From an uncultured Clostridia bacterium (lineage in GTDB: Bacteria > Bacillota > Clostridia > TANB77 > CAG-508): DNA of 36,063 bases. A program made the position numbers and the translations under genes. Position 1 is the first letter of the stretch. Each line of letters begins with the position of its first letter. The DNA lies in assembly GCA_944388755.1 (NCBI GenBank), contig CALXJY010000011.1:1-36063 (forward strand). The letters run 5' to 3'. Shown piece by piece: positions 18,920-29,596 of the stretch. Below the pieces are notes generated by a model. The model saw nothing but the letters and a program-made list of their open reading frames with translations. It was not told where the DNA came from and ran no database searches.

Positions 18920-20126
18920 AATTTTAGCTTGTGTTATAATTTTTGTTATATTAACAGTTGCTTTTTCAACATCATATACAACTGTTAATATTGATAATAT
19001 AGCTGTTGTAGTTGCTATGGGTATCGATTTAAATACAGATGGAACTTTAAAAGTTTGTTTCCAATTTACTAATCCATCTTCCATATCTGAAAATGGTTCT
19101 TCTGAACAATCTTCTTCAATAATAAAAACTGTTACTTCTACATCTATAAATTCTGCTATAAATGTTATGAATAGCAATATAGGTAAAGAGTTATCTTTAT
19201 CACATTGTAAACTAGTTGTTTTTTTTGAAGATATGGCAAAAAAAGGTATAACAAATGAAATTTATACCCTAATTAATAACGCACAAATTAGACCATCTAC
19301 AAATATAGTTATAAGTAAATGTCCTGCCGAATATTATATATCCAATTCTGAACCTCTCCTAGAAAATTTAATTTCCAAATACTATGAACTTTTTCTAAAT
19401 TCGAGTCAATATTCAGGTTACACTTGTAATGCTACAATTGGTGACTTTTTTGACAAAATGCTTTGTAATTCTTGTACACCATATGCTATTTTAGGAGGGA
19501 TTAATTTCCAACTACCTAATAATACAAACGATGCATTTACTACAATAGAAGCTAATTCTATATCTAATTCAAGTAATTTAGGAGGCAAAACAAGTTCTGA
19601 AAATATTGGATTAGCAGTTTTTAATAAAGGTTCTATGGTGGGTGAATTAAATGCAATAGAAACATTATCTTTTATGTGTATAACCGATCAAATAAATGGT
19701 TTCTTAATTACAATGCCTGACCCTTATAATGAAGAAAATTATATTGATGTTTATTTAACACCCACTAGAAAAACTAAATTTGATGTTTCTTTTGTAAATG
19801 GTTCTCCTTTTATAAAATTAGATTGTAACTTTAAAGGACAAATCTATTCCATGACAAGTGAATCAAATTATTTAAAACCTGAAGTCTTAGAAGATGTCTC
19901 AAATGCATGTAACAACTATATGAAATATATTATCACAGAATTTTTATATAAAAGTGCTAAAGAATTTAATGCAGATATTGTAGGAATTGGAACACATTCT
20001 TTAAAATCTTTTTTAACATTTGATGAATATGCAGATTACAATTGGCTAGAAAATTACAAAAATAGTTTTTTTGATGTTAATATAGATGTTAATGTTAAAT
20101 CTGCTTCATTATTAAGTAATTCTTAA
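18909..20126 (+). CDS. gerKC: Spore germination receptor subunit C (GerC/GerKC family), lipobox not apparent
   Basis: 405 residues of the Ger(x)C family, normally a lipoprotein on the outer face of the spore inner membrane. An N-terminal hydrophobic segment (residues 4-20) is followed by the family element DNIAVVVAMGIDL and the C-terminal domain near 250-390. Typical members have a lipobox Cys at the end of the hydrophobic stretch; here it ends TVAFSTSYTT without Cys. The only early Cys is residue 8 (KILAC), with too short a hydrophobic core before it for a normal lipoprotein signal. It may be membrane anchored by the uncleaved helix instead. Ribosome binding site GAGAGG lies inside gerKB. 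Confidence 0.87.
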   Translation: MRLKILACVIIFVILTVAFSTSYTTVNIDNIAVVVAMGIDLNTDGTLKVCFQFTNPSSISENGSSEQSSSIIKTVTSTSINSAINVMNSNIGKELSLSHCKLVVFFEDMAKKGITNEIYTLINNAQIRPSTNIVISKCPAEYYISNSEPLLENLISKYYELFLNSSQYSGYTCNATIGDFFDKMLCNSCTPYAILGGINFQLPNNTNDAFTTIEANSISNSSNLGGKTSSENIGLAVFNKGSMVGELNAIETLSFMCITDQINGFLITMPDPYNEENYIDVYLTPTRKTKFDVSFVNGSPFIKLDCNFKGQIYSMTSESNYLKPEVLEDVSNACNNYMKYIITEFLYKSAKEFNADIVGIGTHSLKSFLTFDEYADYNWLENYKNSFFDVNIDVNVKSASLLSNS

Positions 20127-20154
20127 AATTTTAATATGAAAGGAAAAAATTATT

Positions 20155-20331
20155 ATGCAGATATTTTTTAATTTATTGTTTTTAATATTTTCTACTTTTC
20201 TTTTTATTAGATGTGTTGCATATGGTATATTTGAAATTAATCAAAATTATAATAAGAATGGTGGTATTTCTTTTATTATATTTTGCTTTATTTCAATATT
20301 ATTTTCTAATATAGTTATATGGTTTAATTAA
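20155..20331 (+). CDS. Small two-helix membrane protein after gerKC
   Basis: A 58-residue open frame with AAAGGA about ten bases upstream of its ATG. The product is extremely hydrophobic, with two predicted membrane helices (about 2-25 and 38-56) joined by a short polar loop (EINQNYNKNGG). It lies 28 bases after gerKC on the same strand, so it is probably the fourth gene of the germination operon. Small two-helix proteins have been reported beside ger operons, but I cannot assign a role. Confidence 0.6.
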   Translation: MQIFFNLLFLIFSTFLFIRCVAYGIFEINQNYNKNGGISFIIFCFISILFSNIVIWFN

Positions 20332-20342
20332 ATATAATTATA

Positions 20343-20408
20343 GCAGAACAAATTAACAAAGATCATTAAAATTAATTTTATCTTTGATTTTCGATTAATT
20401 TGTTCTGC
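20343..20408. terminator. Bidirectional hairpin between the ger operon and rnr
   Basis: Outer arms GCAGAACAAATTAA (20343-20356) and TTAATTTGTTCTGC (20395-20408) pair perfectly, with an inner AAAGAT/ATCTTT pairing. It lies between convergent genes and can end both transcripts. The outer arm recurs in the repeat cluster at 25224-25297, so it belongs to the same repeat family. Confidence 0.6.
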
Positions 20409-20461
20409 ATATGTTTTATATATAGAATTGTGTTTAATATATTTTCTTTATACTGTTAATA

Positions 20462-22585
20462 TTAGCATTTTTCAAAATCAATTTGTCTAAAAGCTTTATT
20501 TGCTGAAATTACCCTTATTTTTATTTTATCACCTATAGAATAGGTTTGTTTTGTTCTCTCTCCTACTAAAATTTTTCTATTTTCGTCATAAATAAAATAT
20601 TCATTGCCTAAGTTTTCAAATCTTATTAATCCTTCTACAGTATTTGGCAATTCTACAAAAACACCAAATTGTGTCACAGAAGATATAATACCTTCATATT
20701 CTTGTCCTATTTTACCTTCCATATATTCTGCTTTTTTCAAGTCTTCACTTTCACGTTCTACTTTTGTTGCAATTTTTTCTCTTTCAGATGACTGTTTAGC
20801 ACAATATTCTGCCTTTTGCTCATAATCTTCTATCCATTTATCATCTATATTGTAATTACTTTCTAGATATTTTGAAATTACTCTATGTATGAATAAATCT
20901 GGATATCTTCTAATAGGTGACGTAAAATGACAATAGTAATTACTTGCTATTCCAAAGTGTCCTAAATTCTTAGCTTCATATCTTGCAACCTTTAAAGTCC
21001 TTAATACTAAATTTGAGATTACTTTTTCTTCAGATTTTCCTTTTACTTCTTCTAATAATTTAGAAAATTCTTTTGGATATACCTTATCATTTGTTATTTT
21101 TACTTTCATCTTAAAATTAAATAAAAATTTATTCAATTCTTTTACTTTTTCTATATCAGGCTCTTCATGTACTCTGTATATAAATGGTGCTTGTAACCAA
21201 TAAAATTTTTCTGCTATAGATTCATTTGCAGTTAGCATAAACTGTTCTATTATTTCATTGCTAAAACTAGTTTCATATTTTTCTATATTTGTTACTTTTC
21301 CATTAATATCTAAATCTATTTTACTCTCAGGTATTTCTAAATTTAGGTATCCTTGATTCATTCTCTTTTCTTTCAATATTTCGGCTAATTCCTTCATTAA
21401 TTCAAATTCTTTTAAATACTTTTCATATTTTTTTAGAAGCCTTTTATCTGATTTATCTAATATTTTTTGTACATCTTTATAGTTCATTCTTTCTGTTACA
21501 TTTATTATAGCTTTATATACTTCTGAAGATATTACTCTACCATTTTTATCTATTTCCATTGTACATGATAATGTAAATCTATCCTCTCCAGCATTTAAAC
21601 TACATATCCCATTGGATAATTCTCTTGGAAGCATTGGAATTACTCTCCCCAATATATATATACTTGTACCTCTAATTAGTGCCTCTTTGTCAAGAATGCT
21701 CCCATCTTTTACATAATAACTAACATCTGCTATATGCACATCAAGCTTATAATTTCCATTTTCTAATTTTGAAACTTTTACAGCATCATCCAAATCTTTT
21801 GCATCTTCTCCATCTATAGTAAATATAATATCATCTCTAAGATCTACTCTATTGGGTATATCTTTTTTATCAATTTTGTTACCACATCTTTTTGCTTCTT
21901 CAACAACTGGCTCAGGAAATACTGATGGCAAATTATGTTCTTTTATTAAAGATAACATATCTATTCCTGCTTGATTTGGTTCTCCTAGAACTTCTATTAT
22001 TTTTCCTTCTGCTTTTTTCCCTTTTTGAGGATATTTCGTAATTTGGACCAATACCTTATGATTATTTCTTGCTTTTCCAAAATTTGATTTAGAAATAAAT
22101 ATATCTGTTCCAAAACTTCTATCATCAGGAACTACAAAACCAAATGTTTTATTATTTTGGAATGTTCCAACAACTGTATCTTTTTCGTGTTTAACTATTC
22201 TTTTGATTTTTCCTTCTGCATTTTTAATTTTATTTTTTTCTTCCAAAATTTCTATAATTACTCTATCTCCATTTAATGCATTATTAGTATTTTCTTTTGA
22301 TATATATATTTCATCATCTCTATTTTCTAATTTTACAAATCCAAACCCTCTTTGATTTCTTCTAAATATGCCTTGTTCAAAATCTTCATCAATTATTCTA
22401 TATCTATTCTTCCTATTTTTACCAATTTTGAATTCCTTTTCCAAATTATCTAATACCTTTTTAAAACTGTCTCTATCTTTTTTTTGTACACCCAAAATAG
22501 TAGCTATTTCTTTAGCCTTCATAGGTATATATTTTGGATCTTTCATAAAATCTAAAATAATTTGTTCTTTTTTAGTCATTTGCAT
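20462..22585 (-). CDS. rnr: Ribonuclease R
   Basis: 707 residues. A processive 3'-5' exoribonuclease that degrades structured RNA. Domains in order: N-terminal winged helix (residues 1-65), two cold-shock domains (RNQRGFGFVKLE near 75; NNKTFGFVVPDD near 145), the RNB catalytic domain with the Asp cluster TIDGEDAKDLDDAV (about 256-269), and a C-terminal S1 domain (EGIISSVTQFGVFVELPNTV). The basic tail found in many homologues is nearly absent. The ATG two codons downstream (22579) is better spaced to GAGGAG and may be the real start. Lies downstream of secG, a common pairing. Confidence 0.94.
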   Translation of the reverse strand: MQMTKKEQIILDFMKDPKYIPMKAKEIATILGVQKKDRDSFKKVLDNLEKEFKIGKNRKNRYRIIDEDFEQGIFRRNQRGFGFVKLENRDDEIYISKENTNNALNGDRVIIEILEEKNKIKNAEGKIKRIVKHEKDTVVGTFQNNKTFGFVVPDDRSFGTDIFISKSNFGKARNNHKVLVQITKYPQKGKKAEGKIIEVLGEPNQAGIDMLSLIKEHNLPSVFPEPVVEEAKRCGNKIDKKDIPNRVDLRDDIIFTIDGEDAKDLDDAVKVSKLENGNYKLDVHIADVSYYVKDGSILDKEALIRGTSIYILGRVIPMLPRELSNGICSLNAGEDRFTLSCTMEIDKNGRVISSEVYKAIINVTERMNYKDVQKILDKSDKRLLKKYEKYLKEFELMKELAEILKEKRMNQGYLNLEIPESKIDLDINGKVTNIEKYETSFSNEIIEQFMLTANESIAEKFYWLQAPFIYRVHEEPDIEKVKELNKFLFNFKMKVKITNDKVYPKEFSKLLEEVKGKSEEKVISNLVLRTLKVARYEAKNLGHFGIASNYYCHFTSPIRRYPDLFIHRVISKYLESNYNIDDKWIEDYEQKAEYCAKQSSEREKIATKVERESEDLKKAEYMEGKIGQEYEGIISSVTQFGVFVELPNTVEGLIRFENLGNEYFIYDENRKILVGERTKQTYSIGDKIKIRVISANKAFRQIDFEKC

Positions 22586-22639
22586 TTACTCCTCATTCAT
22601 ATATCTGTATATTATAATTTACAATATTTTAGTTCTTTA

Positions 22640-22688
22640 TAATACAAAAATAGGAGGTTTTTATTTAAAGCCCCCTTTTTTTGTATCA
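22640..22688. terminator. Hairpin between secG and rnr
   Basis: On the minus strand, ATACAAAAAAAGGGGG pairs with CCTCCTATTTTTGTAT around an A/T-rich loop, with one mismatch, and the 3' arm holds a T-run. It is likely an intrinsic terminator or attenuator between secG and rnr. Confidence 0.6.
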
Positions 22689-22937
22689 TTATACCATATA
22701 TAATATTCCTAAAACAATTGTTAATATCGCAAATATTACCGCAAGTATTATAGTCCATCTTTTTTGCTTACCTTCTTTTGTTCTGCTCTTGTTTTTTTCA
22801 TAAAAATTATTTGTTGATGAACCTGTTATTGTTGAAGATAACCCAGTATCTTCTTTAGTCTGAATTAATGCCAATATTATAATTGCTATAGCTATTATGA
22901 AATATATTACTGTCAAAACTGTTTTTGCAATTTCCAT
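22689..22937 (-). CDS. secG: Preprotein translocase subunit SecG
   Basis: 82 residues with two membrane helices (about 4-24 and 62-81) and the family loop QTKEDTGLSSTITGSSTNNF. SecG is the small accessory subunit of the SecYEG protein-export channel. AGGAGG-like sequence precedes the ATG. Lies upstream of rnr on the same strand. Confidence 0.92.
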   Translation of the reverse strand: MEIAKTVLTVIYFIIAIAIIILALIQTKEDTGLSSTITGSSTNNFYEKNKSRTKEGKQKRWTIILAVIFAILTIVLGILYMV

Positions 22938-23065
22938 TTTATTTTCTTTCCTCCTATTGTTTCTCGTTTTACTTGTGCTATTTTATCATATAATTTATTA
23001 AATTGCAAATATTTTACACATATTTTAGAAATTATTTATTTTTTTCCTCTAACCTGTGGTATTTA

Positions 23066-24743
<1,678 letters not shown>

Positions 24744-24754
24744 TGATTAGTTTA

Positions 24755-25066
<312 letters not shown>

Positions 25067-25093
25067 TTAGCACTCTTCTTCTTTGACTGCTAA
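25067..25093. promoter_or_regulatory. CIRCE operator (HrcA site) of groESL
   Basis: TTAGCACTC, nine bases, then GACTGCTAA, matching the CIRCE consensus TTAGCACTC-N9-GAGTGCTAA except at one base. HrcA repression of groESL through CIRCE is well established. It lies just downstream of the predicted promoter. Confidence 0.93.
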
Positions 25094-25094
25094 T

Positions 25095-25124
25095 AATTTA
25101 TACCTTATTTAATAAAATGTCAAT
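25095..25124 (-). promoter_or_regulatory. Sigma-A promoter of groESL
   Basis: Minus strand: TTGACA (25124-25119), 17 bases, then TAAATT (25100-25095); TATAAA at 25102-25097 is an alternative -10. CIRCE follows directly. Confidence 0.7.
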
Positions 25125-25198
25125 ACCCTTTTATTATTTTTCACATAAATTTCACATTTCTCATTATAATAATTTATATTTATTCTTTTTGATTATAT

Positions 25199-25600
25199 TC
25201 AAGATTTAATTTTTTATTCAAATGAACAAATCGGAAAGCCTTATAATTTTGCAATAATTTTAATCTTTCTCTTTGGCTTTCCGTTAATTTGTTCTGCGCC
25301 AAATTTATGAAATAAATTTGTGTGTAACGTGTTTTATCTATTAGAAAAGTCATACTGACTTTTCTAATAGATAGCAAATCAGAAAGCCTTATAATTTGCA
25401 AAAGTTTAACTTTTCTCTTTGCTTTCAGTTAATTTGTTGTGTGCCAAATTTATGAAATAAAATAGATAAGAAAAGTGTGCGTTAGCGAAAGCAAAGCTTT
25501 CGACGCACACATGTGCATTTCGCTTCGCGAATATACACAGTCCAAGGTAACTTAACCTTGTTGTATAGTCAAAATCTTTGATTTTTCCTATACAATAAAA
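25199..25600. repeat. Intergenic cluster of modular hairpin repeats
   Basis: The stretch between groES and the 25627 gene holds no credible gene but dense repeats: hairpin A (GAACAAATCGGAAAGCC / GGCTTTCCG...ATTTGTTC, 25224-25293); the 53-base block 25300-25352 shared with 9720-9772; hairpin B (perfect 17-bp arms 25336-25352 and 25356-25372, loop TAC); a second, diverged A-like copy (25374-25440) followed by a partial B block; a GC-rich hairpin (GTGTGCGT...ACGCACAC enclosing GCGAAAGC/GCTTTCG, about 25476-25511); a small TTCGC-TTC-GCGAA hairpin; and the 25537-25598 element shared with 4040-4101. Related pieces occur at 134-166 and 20343-20408. It looks like a family of small non-coding dispersed elements. 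Confidence 0.75.
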
Positions 25601-25620
25601 AAAGAGGGAATTCCCTCTTT
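25597..25620 (-). terminator. Terminator of the 25627-25848 gene
   Basis: Palindrome AAAGAGGGAATTCCCTCTTT just after the stop codon, followed on the minus strand by a run of T. A clear intrinsic terminator. Confidence 0.8.
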
Positions 25621-25626
25621 TAAATG

Positions 25627-25848
25627 TTACATTACAAATCGTTCAACTTCAAACGATTCGTTATTATCACTACCTCTGATGATGCAAACATATATAACAT
25701 CAGAGAACCGTTCTTCTTTGTAGACACAACCTATTTTAAGGTTCTCTCTATCCGCTATAATTTTTACATTATGCGTAGAAAATAACCCTCCATAGGCCTT
25801 TGTAAGAATTTGTGCAACTTTTCTCTTTGTTAATTCCTCAAATAACAT
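25627..25848 (-). CDS. Hypothetical 73-residue protein
   Basis: A small complete frame with AAAGGAG about six bases before the ATG and its own terminator. The product starts MLFEELTKRKVAQILTKAYG and then looks like beta strands (KIIADRENLKIGCVYKEE, DVIYVCIIRG). No membrane segment or known family is seen. It has one in-frame CGG (Glu-CGG-Phe) that must be read in frame. A small gene of similar size and codon habit occurs at 4515-4757, but I cannot show they are related. It stands alone between the repeat cluster and pyrG. Confidence 0.6.
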   Translation of the reverse strand: MLFEELTKRKVAQILTKAYGGLFSTHNVKIIADRENLKIGCVYKEERFSDVIYVCIIRGSDNNESFEVERFVM

Positions 25849-25861
25849 TTTTTCTCCTTTC

Positions 25862-25882
25862 TAGAACTATAAACTAGTTCTA
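25862..25882. promoter_or_regulatory. Inverted repeat directly upstream of the 25627-25848 ribosome binding site
   Basis: TAGAACTA-TAAAC-TAGTTCTA, perfect 8-bp arms, abutting AAAGGAG of the minus-strand gene. It could be an operator or a leader hairpin affecting ribosome access. The GAAC...GTTC spacing of nine is too wide for the Gram-positive LexA box. Confidence 0.35.
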
Positions 25883-25961
25883 ATAAAAAAACAGAATTTT
25901 CTACTACATAAATATTTTATCACATTTGGAGATTAAATTCAACTTTTTATTAATTAATATC

Positions 25962-27578
25962 CTACATTCCCTTTAATTCTTTTGCTTTTTTTACAAGTCC
26001 TACAAATAGTGGAGCTGGTTTATTAGGTCTTGATTTTAATTCTGGGTGAAACTGACTTGCTATAAAGTAAGGATGTTTATCTTGTGATAATTCCACAATT
26101 TCTACCAATTTACCATCAGGTGATGTACCTGAACAAATTAAACCTGCTTTTTCTAATTTTTCTTTATAATCATTATTATATTCAAAACGATGTCTATGTC
26201 TTTCATCTATTTGCTTTGTTTGATACATTTTTTCTGCTAAACTATCCTGTTTTATATTACATGGATAACTTCCTAGCCTCATAGTACCTCCCTTTTTTCT
26301 AATTTCTTTTTGTTCTTCCATTATATGTATTACAGGATTTTTTGTTGTTTTACTAAACTCTGAAGAATTTGCATCTTTTAAACCTAATACATCCCTTGCA
26401 TATTCTACAACAGACATCTGCATTCCTAAACAAATTCCTAAAAAAGGTATTTTATTTTCTCTTGCATATTTAATTGTTTGTATCATACCTTCTATTCCTC
26501 TTTCTCCAAAGCCTCCTGGTACTATTATTCCATCAATATCATCTAGTTTTTGACTAACAGTTTCTTTATTTATAGTTTCTGAATCTATCAATTTTATATT
26601 TGTATTTACATCATTTTCAAATCCTGCATGTCTTATACTTTCCATTACAGATATGTATGAATCTTCTAATTTAACATATTTTCCAACAATTGCTATGTTT
26701 ACTTCTTTTTTCTTGTCTATATTTCTTATTTTTTTTATCATATTTTCCCATTTTTCATTATCAGGAATATAATTATCTAATCTTAAATGATTACATACTT
26801 CTCTTGCCAATCCTTCTTTCTCTAGCATTAATGGAACTGCATATAAACAATCAGCTGTTTTGTTTTGTATAACACTTGTTTTCCTAACATTACAAAATAA
26901 TGCTAGCTTTTCTCTAATATTGTCTGGAATATCTTGTTCAGTTCTACATACTAATATATTAGGAGTAATTCCATAACTTTGTAATTCTTTTACAGAATGC
27001 TGTGTTGGCTTTGATTTTATCTCATTTGAGCCAAATATGTATGGCAATAATGTTACATGAATATATAAAACATCTTCAGGATTTTTTTCTAATCCAACCT
27101 GCCTTATTGCCTCTATAATTGATAATCCTTCTATATCACCAACTGTTCCTCCAACTTCTGTTATTACAATTTCAGTATCTGTATCTTCAAATCCATATAT
27201 CTTTTCTTTTATTTCATTTGTAACATGTGGTATTACCTGTACAGTCTTACCTAAATAATCTCCCCTTCTTTCTTTTTCTAATACATTCCAATAAATTTGC
27301 CCCATTGTAACACTTGAATTTTTAGTCAAATTTTCATTAATAAATCTCTCATAATGTCCTAAATCTAAATCTGTCTCTGCACCATCATCTGTAACAAAAA
27401 CTTCTCCATGTTCATATGGATTCATTGTTCCAGGATCTATATTTATATATGGATCAAATTTTTGTATTGTAACTTTATATCCTCTATTTTTTAATAATCT
27501 ACCAAGTGAAGCAGCAGTTATTCCTTTTCCTAATCCTGATACTACTCCACCTGTTACAAATATATATTTTGTATTCAT
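25962..27578 (-). CDS. pyrG: CTP synthase
   Basis: 538 residues. Converts UTP, ATP and glutamine to CTP. The synthetase domain begins [20 protein letters not shown] and includes [20 protein letters not shown]; the glutamine amidotransferase domain has the nucleophile loop FLGICLGMQ and the catalytic QFHPE near the C-terminus. All key residues are present. Single gene with no obvious operon partner. Confidence 0.97.
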   Translation of the reverse strand: MNTKYIFVTGGVVSGLGKGITAASLGRLLKNRGYKVTIQKFDPYINIDPGTMNPYEHGEVFVTDDGAETDLDLGHYERFINENLTKNSSVTMGQIYWNVLEKERRGDYLGKTVQVIPHVTNEIKEKIYGFEDTDTEIVITEVGGTVGDIEGLSIIEAIRQVGLEKNPEDVLYIHVTLLPYIFGSNEIKSKPTQHSVKELQSYGITPNILVCRTEQDIPDNIREKLALFCNVRKTSVIQNKTADCLYAVPLMLEKEGLAREVCNHLRLDNYIPDNEKWENMIKKIRNIDKKKEVNIAIVGKYVKLEDSYISVMESIRHAGFENDVNTNIKLIDSETINKETVSQKLDDIDGIIVPGGFGERGIEGMIQTIKYARENKIPFLGICLGMQMSVVEYARDVLGLKDANSSEFSKTTKNPVIHIMEEQKEIRKKGGTMRLGSYPCNIKQDSLAEKMYQTKQIDERHRHRFEYNNDYKEKLEKAGLICSGTSPDGKLVEIVELSQDKHPYFIASQFHPELKSRPNKPAPLFVGLVKKAKELKGM

Positions 27579-27639
27579 TTTTACTCACATACCTTTCTTA
27601 ATATGTAGCCATAATAATTGTCTTATTAATATTTAATTA

Positions 27640-28428
27640 TTATTCTGCTGAAGAAGAATAATAATTTTCATAGAACCATGTCATATAATCAAATGGTTCT
27701 AGTGTATTTGGTAAACCATAATCTGATCCATATGTTTCAACAGTTATAGATTTTACTACAGGAGGATTTACAGGTGTGCTTACCTCTGTATTTTCATCAG
27801 GTGATTCTACATCATCACCTGCTGTAACCTCTACTTCTTCTATTTTATGTACTACATCCATTCCTTCTATTACTTTTCCAAAAGCTGTGTATTGACCATT
27901 TAGGCTAGTATTTGCTTTTGTCATTATAAAGAATTGTGAATTTCCTGAATTATATGATTCCTCAGCTAAGTCAGGAGAATATTGTGTATAATCTCCTCTT
28001 GCTACTCCTAAAACACCTTCCTCAAATTTTATAGTATTATTTACACCATTTGCGATAAATTCGCCTTTTATAGTATAATCTTTATCCTCTCCACCATCTT
28101 TTAAATCACTTATTTTGGCACCTGTTGTTCCATCTCCATCTTTACTTCCTGTTTGTATCATAAAATCTTTTACTATTCTATGAAATTTCGTACCATTATA
28201 AAATCCTCTGTTAGCTAGTGCTATAAAATTTGCAACAGCTTCAGGAGCCTGATCAGGATATAGTTCCATTTTTATTGTTCCAAAATTTTCTACTTCCATT
28301 GTTGCTATTGGATTTTTTACATCCATTGTTGCCTTTTTGTAATATCCATAACCTATCCATGCTATTAAAACTATAATAATTAAACATGCTACACACCATA
28401 AAATTGTTTGTACTTTTTTCATTTTCAT
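27640..28428 (-). CDS. Membrane-anchored cyclophilin-type peptidyl-prolyl isomerase
   Basis: 262 residues. One N-terminal membrane segment (about residues 8-28, ILWCVACLIIIVLIAWIGYG) is followed by a cyclophilin domain (about 38-200) with FHRIVKDFMIQTGS, NSQFFIMT and GQYTAFGKVIEGMDVV. The Trp/Leu site that often marks cyclosporin binding is not evident. An acidic linker with a VESPDENTEV segment and an aromatic-rich C-terminus (DYMTWFYENYY) follow. It probably assists folding outside the membrane. The position of the anchor lacks a lipobox-type cleavage site, so it is likely an uncleaved anchor. Confidence 0.9.
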   Translation of the reverse strand: MKMKKVQTILWCVACLIIIVLIAWIGYGYYKKATMDVKNPIATMEVENFGTIKMELYPDQAPEAVANFIALANRGFYNGTKFHRIVKDFMIQTGSKDGDGTTGAKISDLKDGGEDKDYTIKGEFIANGVNNTIKFEEGVLGVARGDYTQYSPDLAEESYNSGNSQFFIMTKANTSLNGQYTAFGKVIEGMDVVHKIEEVEVTAGDDVESPDENTEVSTPVNPPVVKSITVETYGSDYGLPNTLEPFDYMTWFYENYYSSSAE

Positions 28429-28486
28429 CTTTCCTTATATAATATATTTAGGTTTTTTATGGATTTACCTATAAACCATTTTTTAA

Positions 28487-29569
28487 CTAAATAATTACAT
28501 TATCAAATACAAATTGTTCTTGCATTCTTCTTAAAGCTTGCTTAATTGTTCTTGCTCTTACTTCTCCTATTCCATCTACCTCATCTAAACTTTCTATATC
28601 AGCTGCTAAAATATGTTGAAAAGATTTATATGATGATACCAAATTTTCGACTATATTACTTGGCATTCTAGGAATTTTATTTAAAATTCTATATCCTCTT
28701 GTATAAACACCTACTTCATCATAATTATCAAAGTTTTCATATCCTAGAACTTTGGCAATTACTAATTCTTTAGTTAATTCTTCGTATGGTATCTCAGATA
28801 TTTCTTCCATTACCATCTCAGGTGTTCTCTTCTTTTTACTTACTGCTAAATAATCTTTTATTATTAATAATTCCTCTTTTTCTACACCACCAATCAGTTC
28901 TTCCAATTGCATCTTTACTAGTCTTCCATCACTTCCTAGTTCATAGATTTGACTTTGTATATCTTGTACAATTCTCATAACCATTTCAGCCCTTTGAACA
29001 GCTACTATAACATTTTCAAGTGTAACTATATCATTAAATTCATATTCATTTAATATATTTAACTTATTGTCAAATACTTTTTTATATCTTTCTAGTGTTT
29101 GTACTCCTTGATTTGCCTTATTTAATACTACATCTGTATCTTCTAATATATATCTTTCATTTCCCTTAAATATTGTTATTATATTTCTTCTTTGTGATAT
29201 ACTTATAACTAATTCTCCTGTTTGCTTTGCTGTTCTTTCAGCTGTTCTATGTCTTGTTCCAGTTTCAGTTGTTTCTATTTCTCTTGATGGTATTAATTGT
29301 GCATTTGCAAATAATATTTTTTTCAAATCTCCACTTAATATTATGGCACCATCCATCTTAGCAAGCTCATATAATTTTGATGATGAGTAATCTTCATTTA
29401 TCGTAAAACCACCATCTACAATTTCTTTAATAATATCGTTTTTGTCTGTAATTAGCAATAATGCCCCTGTTTTTGCCCTTAATATATTTTCTAATCCATC
29501 TCTTATAGGTGTTCCTGGAGCTATAATTTTTAAAATTTCAGTGATTACACTTTCTTTGCTTTTTCTCAA
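28487..29569 (-). CDS. disA: DNA integrity scanning diadenylate cyclase DisA
   Basis: 360 residues with the start chosen here. Makes c-di-AMP from two ATP and scans DNA for damage. The DAC domain shows the catalytic DGA (KMDGAIILS) and the GTRHRTAERTAKQT motif; a helical linker and a C-terminal helix-hairpin-helix DNA-binding region (DEVDGIGEVRARTIKQAL) follow. The frame opens at 29593, but GAGGAGG with eight-base spacing selects the TTG at 29569, giving the usual N-terminus (RKSKESVITEILKIIAPGTP). It follows radA directly, the conserved radA-disA pair; RadA is known to modulate DisA activity in Bacillus. Confidence 0.94.
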   Translation of the reverse strand: MRKSKESVITEILKIIAPGTPIRDGLENILRAKTGALLLITDKNDIIKEIVDGGFTINEDYSSSKLYELAKMDGAIILSGDLKKILFANAQLIPSREIETTETGTRHRTAERTAKQTGELVISISQRRNIITIFKGNERYILEDTDVVLNKANQGVQTLERYKKVFDNKLNILNEYEFNDIVTLENVIVAVQRAEMVMRIVQDIQSQIYELGSDGRLVKMQLEELIGGVEKEELLIIKDYLAVSKKKRTPEMVMEEISEIPYEELTKELVIAKVLGYENFDNYDEVGVYTRGYRILNKIPRMPSNIVENLVSSYKSFQHILAADIESLDEVDGIGEVRARTIKQALRRMQEQFVFDNVII

Positions 29570-29596
29570 AATAAGTTCCTCCTCTTTAACCACATA

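Noticed and set aside
25180-25401. 73-residue open frame on the minus strand
   Set aside because: It runs across the palindromic repeats, has no proper ribosome binding site, and its sequence is explained by the repeat units.
25224-25600. CRISPR array
   Set aside because: The repeats are palindromic, irregular in length and not separated by spacers of even size, and no cas genes are present.
25862-25882. LexA box upstream of the 25627-25848 gene
   Set aside because: The GAAC and GTTC half-sites are nine bases apart, whereas the Gram-positive LexA box has four.
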